Made by a program: the position numbers and the translations under genes. 64,000 nt of DNA, from the NCBI GenBank assembly GCA_015501585.1, contig JADNRY010000227.1:35170-99169 (forward strand), in the 5' to 3' direction. Below are positions 1-10,340 of this stretch, one piece after another (positions within the stretch are counted from its first letter, which is position 1; every line of letters starts with the position of its first letter). The notes under the pieces were generated by a model, which had not been told where the DNA came from, searched no databases, and saw only the letters and a program-made list of their open reading frames with translations. The stretch comes from Rhodocollybia butyracea (Eukaryota; Basidiomycota; Agaricomycetes; Agaricales; Omphalotaceae).

Positions 1-357
1 AAAGGGAAAACATAACAAAGAGAAACATACAGTCATCTAATAGGTAACGTACGATGTAGTATGCTGGCAATTTCCATAAGTGCAGAAGAAGAGAAAGTAT
101 CCTGTGAAAATTGCCGGATTCTCTGGATGCTGACACTAAGTCCAGATTGAGATGGTGGTGGCACATTGGAGACAGTAGATCTCCAGCGCCATGAATGGGA
201 GCACAAATATGGTGATGGGGAGTTTCAGTGGGTGAAGGTGATGGCATGAGTGTACCAGATTGGGATGGGCAACGACTTGAACGAAGCAAGAGCGAACCAA
301 ACGCACCATACATGTTGTGTTTGACACGTTTACAAAGGCCTGTTGGTGGAACGGCAG
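1..357. other. window edge, no gene supported
   Basis: No convincing reading frame. A 63-codon minus-strand ORF (136-327) lies downstream of the gag-like ORF stop in the same direction. It could be a continuation of the same retroelement, but nothing in it is recognisable. Confidence 0.3.
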
Positions 358-1053
358 TCACAGGGGCAACATAAGGCACAGGTGTACACTCGGTTGGAGT
401 GTTTGAGAGATGAACACAAGCTGGCGGTGCTCCAGCTGTGTGTTCAAGCCCGTGACATGTTTATCCATGAATACTTTGAGTTTCCGGCCTGCTTTCCGCA
501 GTTCAGCCACCTCCCGTGCAAACTCTGAGGTTGGTTGGAGTTGAAGTGAAGGGGGAGTGGGTTTGGATGGTGAAACCAATGTCAGAGCATGTGGAGATGA
601 TTTCGACGTGTCTGACGCATTTGAAGCGAGTGTGGGAGTTGGTGATGAGGCAGTAGGAGCGGTCAAAGGTGATGGAGAACTCAGAGCAGGAGGTGGTGTT
701 TGAGATTTGGACAGTTCCATCCCAAACTCTTCTCCCAGTCTCTTAATAGACTCTATCATCTGAAAACAGACCTCTGCCTGGAAACCTTCTTCCTTCACTG
801 CCCAGCAACATCTTAATGTTGAATCCTGCACCACTGCCTCTGCCAAATCCCTACCAGCCACTGAAAGACCATGTTGTTCCCAGAGCTGCTTAAAGTTGAC
901 TAGCAGCTGTTGAATTCCCTGGGAGGAGAAGTCCAGGATCCCAGAGATGTGTGAGAGAGGATCATGAGGGAACATGGAAAGGATTTGAGAAAGAAAAGAG
1001 TAAGCCAGAGCCATGACAGAGTCATGGCTTGAGTTGTGCTGTTGTGTGGTCAT
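358..1053 (-). CDS. gag-like / hypothetical protein (231 aa)
   Basis: An uninterrupted 231-codon frame starts at an ATG (1051-1053). The N-terminal ~110 residues look helical (for example GIQQLLVNFKQLWEQHG). A Pro/Ser/Thr-rich linker covers about residues 118-165, and a basic helix-forming C-terminus (EVAELRKAGRKLKVFMDKH) follows. No zinc knuckle or protease motif is visible. Its start lies 43 nt inside an LTR-like repeat (1097-1248) that, read on the same strand, would be a 5' LTR. I therefore infer the gag ORF of an LTR retrotransposon whose remainder lies beyond the left edge. It could also be an unrelated hypothetical gene. The length and layout fit agaricomycete Ty3-type gag proteins, but that is recognition by feel, not a match to a named family. 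Confidence 0.4.
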   Translation of the reverse strand: MTTQQHNSSHDSVMALAYSFLSQILSMFPHDPLSHISGILDFSSQGIQQLLVNFKQLWEQHGLSVAGRDLAEAVVQDSTLRCCWAVKEEGFQAEVCFQMIESIKRLGEEFGMELSKSQTPPPALSSPSPLTAPTASSPTPTLASNASDTSKSSPHALTLVSPSKPTPPSLQLQPTSEFAREVAELRKAGRKLKVFMDKHVTGLNTQLEHRQLVFISQTLQPSVHLCLMLPL

Positions 1054-1096
1054 ATTGCTGTAATAGTCCTATTCAGGACAAGGTTGCTCAAAAAAG

Positions 1097-1248
1097 TGTA
1101 AGAGCCCTGACTCTTAATGCCTCAGACCATGAGCAAGATCTCGTTCTATTAGAGAAATAGACCGAAATGAGTATGTGGTACGAGGATAAGAGTAGACTAA
1201 TTATGTAATATCGGCGCTAACGGCAATGAACGTGCCGTAGGCGTTACA
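1097..1248 (-). mobile_element. short LTR, TGTAA...TTACA type
   Basis: The 152-bp segment has terminal inverted nucleotides (TGTAAGAGCCC at the left, GGCGTTACA at the right). Its right part resembles the ends of the repeats at 10341-10585 and 11668-11730 (shared pattern of attat/taat, cggcgc and gccgt...gcgttaca). Flanks AAAAG and GAGAG do not form a clean 5-bp duplication, which fits one LTR of a larger element rather than a solo LTR. The gag-like ORF begins just beyond its left edge. Confidence 0.45.
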
Positions 1249-1857
1249 GAGAGATTTTTGCTATCATTCAAGCTACCCGTCTCAAAATCACGAGGCTGGC
1301 TACCGAGACTGGAGCAGCTTTCTGGTTTTCCATCTGCGAGAATGAGGAAAGAGGTAGCAAGTTGCGGCGGATTATCTAATTTCAACAGTCCGGTTGCGGT
1401 GTTTCATATCCGATTCTGGATGCCAAGTCCAAAAGTCGAAAGAGAATTTGAGAGAACTGAGGAGCCAATCCTGAAAATCAAGGGCGTATGTTCATTACCT
1501 GTGCATCAATCAACTCCTGTTGCCTCCGAGTCGTAGTACAACTGTACAATATACTAAGTAATCTCTTCGACCCCCGAAGCCCCCGATGATTTGTCAGTGC
1601 TTCATTTCGGAGTTCCGGATTACGCTGGTGAGGCAGGTGTGACATGCACACCATTGTACCTTCTTTCCTTCTTTGACTGCGACCACCATTGTCTGATTAT
1701 TGATGAGTACCCAAAGGTCATCTTCTGTAGAAAACTTTACTCCGACTCCAGAAAGGCTTCAAGGTCCAGAAACTGAAGGTCAACGTAAGTCACTTTGCTG
1801 AACTTATGACTTGAAAATTGCGAACCAATGCACGGCCACAGCAAGTGGACATTTGTC
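1249..1857. other. spacer, no gene supported
   Basis: Between the LTR and the NACHT-ankyrin gene. Short ORFs (1258-1536, 1591-1776) show no domain, codon bias or splice pattern I can support. Confidence 0.3.
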
Positions 1858-2250
1858 CATGCTCTCAGGTGCATCCAACTTTGGCATACATGGAGCAACC
1901 TTTACAAATATTTCTGGGGACAGCATTAGTGAGCCGCTCATATTAGTCTTGACAGACAAAATAGTAACTAGTTTGATCACGCTCATTTCAAAGCCACAAA
2001 TATCCACAATTATAACAACTGGAGTAGGCTTTATTGATTTCATTATTTAATTAAATAACTGACAGTCCAAACAAAGAACCGATTGATATTTGGAAAATCC
2101 ATGATTGGCTAAAGGCTCCAGATCCTTCTACCAATTTTGTGGCAGCATGCAATAAGAAGACAGCAGGGACCAGAGAATGGATACTTTCAGATTTACAGTT
2201 TGTTAAATGGCAACGAGGTAAATCTGGCACCCTATGGATACAAGGCAAAG

Positions 2251-2308
2251 GTAAAATTCTTCTGTATGGTAATTCTGAATCTAATGATTAGTGGATCAAC
2301 CGATCAAG
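2251..2308 (+). other. intron restoring the Walker A motif
   Basis: The 58-nt GT...AG intron has a plausible branch site (CTAATGA near 2281). It interrupts the P-loop: the codon split G|TG rejoins as Val to give GKVGSGKT. This shows that the NACHT exon once was a spliced, functional gene. A second junction around 2359-2390 has GT and AG, but only 32 nt between them and the wrong phase, so it is probably damaged. Confidence 0.75.
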
Positions 2309-2857
2309 TGGGCTCGGGCAAAACATTACTCTCGTATGCATGCAAAATTGAGATGATGGTAATTTCCTTATTTCTCACATGATTCTTTAGGGCAACCATC
2401 ATCAAAAATCTACAGACTAATCCAGCATTACTTTGCTGCTACTATTATTTTGACAACTGTGATAACTCACAGACCAAGACTAATGCTCAGGGCCTGATCA
2501 AGTCATTTCTGCTCCAGATGGCTGCAAGCAGTGCAGGAATTCATCCCGCTCTGCATGAGTTATACACAAAGTGCCAACAGGGCCTTATGGAACCCACTAT
2601 AGAGGATTTAAGTGTTACTCTGGTGGCTGTTTCCAAGGACTTCAGCCCAGTATATCTTGTGATGGATGCTATGGATGAATGTAATGAGCCAATCAATGTT
2701 TTCAGGTATCTTGCTCCTGCCAGAGAAAATTTATGCATAGCTGTAACCAGCCGGGATGTGGCAGAGGCCAGCTATGGTGTCACAGAGAGCATTCATCTTA
2801 ATTTGACACAAGATGCTTTTCATGATGATGTTGCCAAATACATTCACAGCAAGCTGA

Positions 2858-3810
2858 TGTTATGACTTGATCAATAGTCTTGTCCAAACCTTCACAGTAC
2901 GTAACTCAGCAGTAAAAATGATAAGAGAAATTAATGAGATTATAGAGCAAGCCTTTCCGTTTGTTGAAACCGCTAGGCAAAAAATATATACTCAAACAAC
3001 TAGGCTCAAGTAAAGTTAGTAACTAGTTTGTAATACAAAACTCACAGAAGTTATTATTTGGAGATAGCTCGACAAATAATAATATGATTACCCTCGGAGA
3101 TAGCTCAACAAGCAGTAATATGAATCAGAACTAGTACTCGGAGATGGCTCAACAAGTAGTAGTGAGTGTAATGTCTAGTACTCGGAGATAGCTCAACAAG
3201 TAATAGTGAGTGTGGTGTCTAGTACTCGGAGATAGCTCAACAAGTAATAGTGAGTGTGATGTCTAATACTTGGAGATAGCTCAACAAGTAATAGGAAGTT
3301 GCAACTCGGAGATAGCTCAACAAGTGGCAATTAAAGAAGTATTCACTAGGAGATAGCTCAACAGGTGAATGTTAGTGGATACAACTTGGAGTTAGCTCAA
3401 CAAGATGTATAAATGTGTATTGTAGCTTGGAGATAGCTCAACAAGATACAATGAGTTGGTCTGGTGATTCACACAAGTGATAACAGCAAACAAGTGGGGG
3501 TTTGGATTTAAGAAAATAATACGTCTACCATACATTGGTAAATCTAGCCTCCTTATATACTGTCAAGTATGTATTATTTAGGAAATGCTGCGGAATGACA
3601 TCATAACTGTGGAGCACTGGAATGATGTCGTAACTGCGGAACACTGGAATGATATCATAACTGTGGAGCTGGAATGATGTCATAACTGCGGAGCAGTAAG
3701 ATGACATCATGACTGTGGAGCAGTAAAATGATGTCATAACTGCGGAGCAGTAAGATGACATCATGACTGTGGAGCAGTAAAATGATGTCAGAACTGCGGA
3801 GCAGTAGAAT
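2858..3810 (-). mobile_element. LTR family E, truncated copy
   Basis: Minus-strand copy of the LTR seen whole at 7555-8598. It ends in TGTTATGAC (2858-2866), the expected terminus, right after NACHT codons. Its promoter end is missing: homology stops at 3810, where the MITE 3811-4073 begins, so about 220 bp of the LTR start and the matching TSD are lost. It carries the same hairpin array (3045-3460) and the 27-bp repeat array (3597-3810), with more 27-bp units than the other copy. The inverted arrangement makes 2858-3810 and 7778-8598 a large imperfect inverted repeat around the middle of the gene. Confidence 0.8.
3045..3460 (-). repeat. hairpin array inside LTR-E (minus copy)
   Basis: Ten units share the core GGAGATAGCTCAACAAG (variants in some). 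Each is flanked by short arms that are complementary to each other but differ from unit to unit, for example TTATTATTTG with CAAATAATAA and ATTGTAGCTTG with CAAGATACAAT. Unit spacing is about 35-45 bp. This is the reverse complement of the array at 8045-8405. Confidence 0.85.
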
Positions 3811-4073
3811 GATATGATGATAAGTTTGACACAAGTATCAGACACTTAAGAACCCAGGACTACTGGTACATCAAGGTAAGGCAAGGGTAGGTCAAGAAAA
3901 GGCTCTGGCATCAAGCTATATTATACTAGCATGCTATATGCTAAGCTAGACAGTCATCTCTGCCCTACAGCTGCCTCTATTAATGATTTAATAGGCCCCT
4001 TGCCTTACCTTGATGTACCAGTAGTCCTGGGTTCTTAAGTGTCTGATACTTGTGTCAAACTTATCATCATATC
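3811..4073. mobile_element. 263-bp hairpin MITE
   Basis: Long terminal inverted repeats of about 75 bp: the left arm begins GATATGATGATAAGTTTGAC and the right arm ends with its reverse complement. About 110 bp of unique sequence lies between, and there is no coding capacity. If the ends are taken as TGATGATAAG...CTTATCATCA, TA dinucleotides flank both sides, as for Tc1/mariner-type MITEs, although the inverted repeat itself extends two bases further. It sits exactly at the broken end of LTR-E. Confidence 0.8.
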
Positions 4074-5711
4074 TTGAACATCATATAGTAGGAATATTTT
4101 GTCATAGATGTGCTATATCATGTTCTGGGACACTGCTCCTCAATTTTGAACCCAATCTCTCACCCACAGCTTCCCCTATTAATGATTTGATGGTCAAAAA
4201 AGCAAAATTTATGCACACATATACAGAGAACAGTTATTACCCACTCTCTCAGGACAGTGTGAAGTACTCCTGAGTGGTAGAAATGTACCTATTATACCAG
4301 GGTACAATGCCATAGAAGCCTGTGGCCCCCGCTGCCCTGGATACTCTGATACTTATCCTTTAATTTCGAAAAAATGGGGGTTTTTGATGGGAAATTTGAA
4401 AGATCAATAAGAACTGATTTCCCATGGGACATTTAAATATATCAGAGACCCAGAAAAGGTAGAGAACATATCAGGGTATCAGGGGATGAAAAGGATCAGC
4501 CTTATCCATGTCAATCTGCATGTTATATCAAGCAATCTTTAGACTCACCTCTTTTCATTGATTTCCTTTTATGGACATACAGCTTTGTCCTCATCCACTA
4601 AAATCAAAGGTCATCCAAAAAATATTTTGCAATCCAACCTCTTCCCACCACAGGATTGCCTTCATTTGGGGTAAGCCACCTGTTCTATGTATGGAGAAGG
4701 GGTCTGGATGCCTACTACAAGTTCTTGTCCTCATGGATAGAGTTCAGACAGTTTGTGTGGTGAGTTTGGCCATTTCCCAATTAGGTAGTGAAAACAGCTT
4801 TGACCTCATCCACTGCAAAAAGTTTGTGATTTCTCAATTAAGTAATAAAAAACAGCTTTGGCCTCATCCACTGTAAAAGATTTGTCACTTCTTAATTAGG
4901 CAATGAAAACAGCTTTGACCTCATCCACTGCAAACTTTTGAAATTGCCTAATTAAGAAATAAAACTCTATTGAAATAAAATTGCCTAATATATTAATTTA
5001 TCAAAAATACCAAATGTGTCTAACTCTATGAGAAAAACATAAGTGTTTGATGATTGCCTAATTTGGTAATAAAAACAGCTTTGACCTCAGCCACCATTGA
5101 CCTTGGACATGTCCAACCTAACCTTGGTCATGTCCAACCTACCCTTGGTCATGTCCAAGTTGCCCCAGGTCATGTCCAAGCTGTCCTTGGCCAGATCCAA
5201 CTCAGCATGAGCCAGCAGCTTCCCTTCTCTTCCCACTGCCCCATGTACCTGCAATTAGCCCACCAAAACACTCCCCAAGGTTGCACACACTTCACATGTA
5301 AACTGATATCTCTCCTGCACCATCTTATTCCACTCTGGAGGCTGACATCTCTCCCAAAGCATTTTATACTGCTTTCCAAGCATCCCCTACTCCTCCCTCA
5401 GCACCCTCTACTCCCCCTCTGTCACCCCCACTGCACCCCCTACTCCTACCCTGGAAGTTCCACACCCCTCCCAAGAGGTCTCCCTCCTCTCCCACAAGGT
5501 ACCCTATCCTACCCCTGGTCATGACCAACTTGACCCAGGTGACCAGGTCATGGCCTACTTGCTTGGACATGACCCACTTCCCTGGACATGACCAAGCCAT
5601 CCTGGACATGACCAAGGCACCTTGGATTTGCCAGGGACTTTGAGTCTTTTTAGTCAGGTCAATGTAACAAAAGTGTAGACTAATAAGACTAATAAGTTGG
5701 GTGACTGAAGT
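4074..5711. repeat. repeat filler interrupting the NACHT gene
   Basis: No coding signal. It contains three tandem copies of a ~57-bp unit (4779-4950; each with aacagctttgacctcatcca) and a partial copy at 5066-5095. Five tandem 21-bp units follow at 5101-5205 (ccttggtcatgtccaacct type), and further copies of the TGGACATGACC motif in mixed orientation lie at 5515-5640. A CT-rich tract (5380-5500) lies between. It replaces the ~60 codons expected between NACHT and the winged-helix region. Confidence 0.6.
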
Positions 5712-7777
5712 GTGCATGATGCAGAAAAACTTCTTATGTGGTTGGCTTATGCATATAAACCATTATCATTCCAGCAGGTTACAGAGATTCTGGCTGTAGA
5801 TTTGGATGCTCAAATATTTGATCCTGAAGCACGGTCATTGGAGCTCAAAAATGGAATTCATGATATCTTGGTTTCGACATTAATTACAGTTGGTGGGGAG
5901 GAAAACATTTGGGACATTCGGGAGAACAAAATTGTTCAACTAGCGCACAATTCTGTGAAAGAGTTTCTCACTCAAACTCAAGCCCAAGTGCACATACGCA
6001 AACAAATATCAATGAGGACTTGGCTCATTCTGTCATGTGCCAAACATGCCTTATTTATCTGCTCCAGTTTGATTCACAGGAGACATTGCCTTGGAACCTT
6101 GAGGAGGAATATCCATTAGCATTGTATGCAGCACAAAATTGGCCATTGCATATGGAAAAGGTGGAAAATAGACTGTCTGAGCATCATGCTGCCTTGAGCT
6201 TAGCCATGACACTCTTGGGGGACAGAAATCAAGTGCAATATATGAATTGGATTAGAATGCAGTTTGGGTTTCACATTGGATATAATCCAGTTTTAGCTCA
6301 AAATAAGATATCAACCCCACTGTATTATATTGCTCACTTTCAACTGCCATTCATTGCTGAGCATTTACTGGTGGAAACTATGGTAGACATAAATGCCAAA
6401 GGGGGGGAGTATGGGACTGCACTTCTGGAGACCAGTATATGGTCCAGCTTCTTCTGGAATACACAGCAGATGTAAATGCCCAAGGGGGAGAGTATGGGAG
6501 CGCACTCCAGGCAGCCTCCTGGCAGGGAAACAAGAACATTGTCCAGCTTCTTCTGTATCAAAAAGCAGATGTAAATGTCCAAGGTGGCAAGTATGGGAAT
6601 GCACTCCAGGCAGCTGCCTGGCGGGGAAACCAGCATATTGTCCAGCTTCTTCTGGAATACAAAGCAGATGTAAATGCACAAGGGGGTGAGCATGGTAGTG
6701 CACTGCATGCAGCTGTCAGTAATAGAAACAAAGAGATTGTTCAACTTCTTCTGGAGCACAAAGCAGATGTAAATTTTCAAGGTGGCAACTCTGTAAATGC
6801 CCTACATGCAGCTGTCAGTACAGGAAACCAGGAAATTGTTCAAGTTCTTCTGGATCACAAAGCAGATGTAAATGCTCCAGGAGGAAAATACATGAATGCA
6901 CTTCATGCAGCTGTCAGTAATGGACACAAGGGTATTGTTAGAATTCTTCTGGAGCACAAAGCAGATGTAAATGTTCAAGGTGGCAAGTATGGAAATGCAC
7001 TCCAGGCAGCTGCCAAGTGGGGAGACCAGGACATGGTCCAGCTTCTTCTGGAATACAAAGCAAACGTAAATGTGCAAGGAGGAGAGTATGGGACTGCACT
7101 TCAGGCAGCTTCCCGGAGGATAAACAAGGATATTGTCTGGCTTCTTCTGGAGCACAAAGCAGATGTAAATGCCCATGGAGGAAAATATGTGAATGCACTC
7201 CAGGCAGCTGTCATCAACGGAAACAATGATATTACTCAACTTCTTCTGGATCACAAAGCAGATGTAAATATCAAAGGGGGAGAGTATGGGACTGCACTCC
7301 AAGTAGCTGTCATTAATGGAAGCAAGGATATTGTGGAACTTCTTCTGGAGCACAAAGCAGATGTAAATGTCCAAGGTGGCAAGTATGGAAATGCACTCCA
7401 GGCAGCTGCCCGGTGTGGAAACCAGGACATGGTCCAGCTTCTTCTGGAATACAAAGCAGATATAAATACACAAGGAGGGGAATATGGGACTGCACTTCAG
7501 GCAGCTTCCCGGAGGAGAACCAAAGATATTGTCCAGCTCCTTCTGGAGCACACATGTTATGACCCATACCCAAACTATAAGCATATACATATCTTTTTCT
7601 ATTATTATTAACCAACTACTACTACTATCATTAAGATTTCTACTTATCATATACATTTTACGTTCATTACTCATTTTCTCTACATTATTTGGCATAATGC
7701 TGCACACATGAACATACTAATCAACTTCGGTTTCACTAGAATAATTGAACACCAGTCACTGCATGACATCATTCTAC

Positions 7778-7920
7778 TGCTCCGCAGTTCTGACATCATT
7801 TTACTGCTCCACAGTCATGATGTCATCTTACTGCTCCGCAGTTATGACATCATTCCAGTGCTCCGCAGTTATGACATCATTTTAGTGCTCCACAGTTATG
7901 ATGTCATTCCGCAGTATTTC
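7778..7920 (+). repeat. 27-bp tandem repeat array in LTR-E
   Basis: About five units of ctgctccgcagttatgacat type. Within units CTGC...GCAG can pair, and neighbouring gatgtcat/atgacatc boxes are mutually complementary, so this is also a potential hairpin series. It lies upstream of the TATA-like box, where LTR enhancer repeats are often found. Confidence 0.75.
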
Positions 7921-7941
7921 CTAAATAATACATACTTGACA

Positions 7942-7951
7942 GTATATAAGG
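7942..7951 (+). promoter_or_regulatory. TATA-like box of LTR-E
   Basis: gtatataagg, preserved in the minus-strand copy (around 3552-3561). It is the likely core promoter of the retroelement. The same tatataaggcc-type box appears in the unrelated LTRs A and B of this window. Confidence 0.6.
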
Positions 7952-8044
7952 AGGCTAGATTTACCAATGTAGAGTAGAAGTATTATTTTCTTAAATCCCC
8001 CACTTGTTTGCTGTTATCACTTGTGTGAATCACCAGACCAACTC

Positions 8045-8405
8045 ATTGTATCTTGTTGAGCTATCTCCAAGCTACAATACACATTTATACATCTTGTTGA
8101 GCTAACTCCAAGTTGTATCCACTAACATTCACCTGTTGAGCTATCTCCTAGTGAATACTTCTTTAATTGCCACTTGTTGAGCTATCTCCGAGTTGCAACT
8201 TCCTATTACTTGTTGAGCTATCTCCAAGTATTAGACATCACACTCACTATTACTTGTTGAGCTATCTCCGAGTACTAGACACCACACTCACTACTACTTG
8301 TTGAGCCATCTCTGAGTACTAGTTCTGATTCATATTACTGCTTGTTGAGCTATCTCCAAGGGTAACCTTATTCTTATTATTTGTCGAGCTATCTCCAAAT
8401 AATAA
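8045..8405 (+). repeat. hairpin array with covarying stems in LTR-E
   Basis: Nine units share CTTGTTGAGCTATCTCCAAG or close variants. The core itself folds: CTTG/CAAG and GAG/CTC around a CTAT loop. Outside it, each unit has its own arms that pair with each other: ATTGTAT/CTACAAT, ATACAT/TTGTAT, ATTCAC/GTGAAT, TTGCCA/TTGCAA and TTATTATT/AATAATAA. Different stem sequences with pairing kept imply selection for the fold rather than the letters. Confidence 0.85.
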
Positions 8406-9116
8406 CTTCTGTGAGTTTTGTATTACAAACTAGTTACTAACTTTACTTGAGCCTAGTTGTTTGAGTATATATTTTTTGCCTAGCGGTTTCAACAAACGGA
8501 AAGGCTTGCTCTATAATCTCATTAATTTCTCTTATCATTTTTACTGCCAAGTTACGTACTGTGAAGGTTTGGACGAGACTATTGATCGAGTCATAACAAC
8601 ACAGCAGATGTAAATGCCCCAGGAGGGAAATACATGAATGCAGTTCATGCAGCAATCAGTACTAGAAACAAGGATATTGTTCAACTTCTGCTAGAGCACA
8701 AAGCAGATGTAAATGCTCAAGGGGGAGTGCATGGAAATGCACTCCAAGCAGCTGTCATGGAGGGAAACAAGCATATTGTCCAGCTTCTTCTGGAACACAA
8801 AGCAGATGTAAATGCTCCGGGGGGCAAGTATGGCACTGCTCTTTTGGCAGCTGCTAGCAAGGGAAACAAGGATATTGTGCAGCTTCTTCTGGATCACAAA
8901 GCAGATGTAAATATCCAAGGGGCAGAGTATGGGACTGCACTCCAGGTAGCTATCAACCACGGAAATAAGGATATTGTCCAGCTTCTTCTGGAACATAAAG
9001 CAAATGTAATTGCTGAAGGGGGAGAATATGGGCCTGCATTCCAACTTGATCAGGGAAAACCTAAATTCAAAATGTTGTCAAACTTTCACAAAATCTTGCT
9101 ATATTTGACAAAATAG

Positions 9117-10335
9117 TTCAATTTTTTTGATATCACAAAATTTGATGGAACAGGCCGGCCCTATTAGATAGCATTGTGAAGTAATTCAATAACATTCAAA
9201 ATACAGCTGAGTTTGGCAACAAAGAGCTCTATGTGCCTCCGCCTGCCTGAAGAAAGATGAACCAACGACAATGAAAGAGATAGGAACAAAGCACATACAT
9301 GATGCACAGACCGCTCGAGGTCAGTCCTCACACAGCTTCTCCACACAAAGGTGCAGTAATACCTCTGATAGAGGCCATAAGTACTGGAAGAGATGGAATG
9401 GAGGGAATGCTCACTTCTCGCCTCCGAAACCTGACCTTCTTCCTTTCTACCACTTCTTGATATCCTTTTGGGCACGGATGGTCCTACTCTGCAAACTCCT
9501 TCCCCAGAGAGGACGCAGATACAGAAAGCATCACATGGCACATTGTAGAGGTCCTTGCAAGCTCATTATTGTAGTATGTACACACAAGCCTCTGATAAAG
9601 CCGTTAATGAGAGGCCGTGATATTTAAAAGCTTGTGGGTATTACATTGAATAAGTGAAAACGGCATCTTATACTTAGTAAAATTTATGGTTGGGGGATGA
9701 GGAAGCTTTCGTGGGCATACGCGAAGGTAATGTATGGTTGGCAATGGCTGCTACTTACTGGACTTTTTTGCTGGTAGGAGACAAATAGATTGGCGCCCGT
9801 CACGTGTGCGCATAATACAGTGCTATTTTCTGTTTACTGCCTTTCTTTCACTACTACGTTGGATTCCAAGGCCACATTGGCTTAGGAACTATTTTACAGT
9901 GTATCTATAGCTTTGAAACTTCCTTTTAGACTCCTCTTTCAGCGCGTTTGAACTATTTCCTAAAACCCCAGAGCCATGAATTGGAAGCTTGCTTCTGGAT
10001 CCCCTTTGGGTGGCTAGGAAACGCTCAATGTGTCTGAACACGTCAAGGAAGCTCTCTGGGCTCGGATGTACCCTTTGGAGGACACAGGGCCACTGGTTTG
10101 GACCCGATTGGACCTAACTGTGCCTCCTTGGCCGTATGCTAAGTTTGGGGGCCTCTAGTAAGTACGCTTTTACCCCCATTTTTCCCTACCCCATTCAACA
10201 ACCGAAGACTGATTAGGTGTATATTTTTTTCTAGCCTCTTTTAATACAATTATATGGCCTACCTACTAAAGAACACAGTAAGCAAGGGGTAAAAGTTCTC
10301 AACGTAGTTATTATTGACACTAAGCTCTGCTGCGG
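9117..10335. other. intergenic, no gene supported
   Basis: Overlapping ORFs at 9164-9541 (minus) and 9271-9627 (plus) are mutual shadows with no domain. AT-rich sequence follows to 10335. Nothing else is recognised. Confidence 0.4.
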
Positions 10336-10340
10336 GTTCA

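Larger units (their letters stand above)
7555..8598 (+). mobile_element. LTR family E, solo LTR with TSD ACACA
   Basis: The 1,044-bp unit begins TGTTATGAC and ends GTCATAACA, a perfect 9-bp terminal inverted repeat. It is flanked by ACACA at 7550-7554 and 8599-8603. A TATA-like gtatataagg lies at 7942-7951 with a transcript-side region after it. Inside are a 27-bp repeat array (7778-7920) and the nine-unit hairpin array (8045-8405). There is no internal coding region, so it is a solo LTR left by recombination. It was inserted into an ankyrin codon series. Excision with one TSD copy leaves an uninterrupted frame reading LLEHTADVNAPGG. Confidence 0.88.
1858..9116 (+). pseudogene. NACHT-ankyrin (STAND/NLR-like) gene, disrupted
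   Basis: The readable order is that of fungal NLR-like proteins. At 1858-1930 is an N-terminal motif (NFGIHGATFTNISGD) common at the start of agaricomycete STAND proteins. At 2065-2857 is the NACHT domain: splicing out 2251-2308 creates the Walker A GKVGSGKT, and VYLVMDAMDEC is Walker B. At 5712-6060 is the post-NACHT winged-helix region (LMWLAYAYKPLSFQQV, LAHNSVKEFLTQ). At 6380-7554 and 8599-9040 are about 15 ankyrin repeats of 33 aa (consensus like DIVQLLLEHKADVNAQGG). The gene is dead as it stands. About 60 residues are missing between 2857 and 5712, replaced by an LTR, a MITE and repeat filler. Frameshifts lie near 6060 and 6430, and a second LTR splits the repeats at 7555. Removing that LTR and one ACACA copy restores the ankyrin frame exactly. 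In intact relatives, NACHT is the nucleotide-dependent oligomerisation switch and the ankyrins are the sensor. Confidence 0.85.

Noticed and set aside
5364..5717. 117-aa Gly/Val-rich minus ORF
   Set aside because: Lies on a CT-rich low-complexity tract and tandem repeats.
6365..7707. Long minus-strand ORFs antisense to the ankyrin repeats
   Set aside because: Open only because the 99-nt repeat unit lacks stops in those frames; shadows of the ankyrin array.
3045..8405. CRISPR-like direct repeats with variable spacers
   Set aside because: The spacers are parts of complementary stems, the array lies inside LTRs of a eukaryotic retroelement in two orientations, and no Cas-type gene is present.
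2858..8598. A 5.7-kb transposon with long terminal inverted repeats formed by the two LTR-E copies
   Set aside because: The right copy has its own ACACA duplication immediately at both its ends, so the two are separate insertions.
9164..9627. Opposed ORFs of 118-125 aa
   Set aside because: Mutual shadows; no start context, domain or neighbour to support either.
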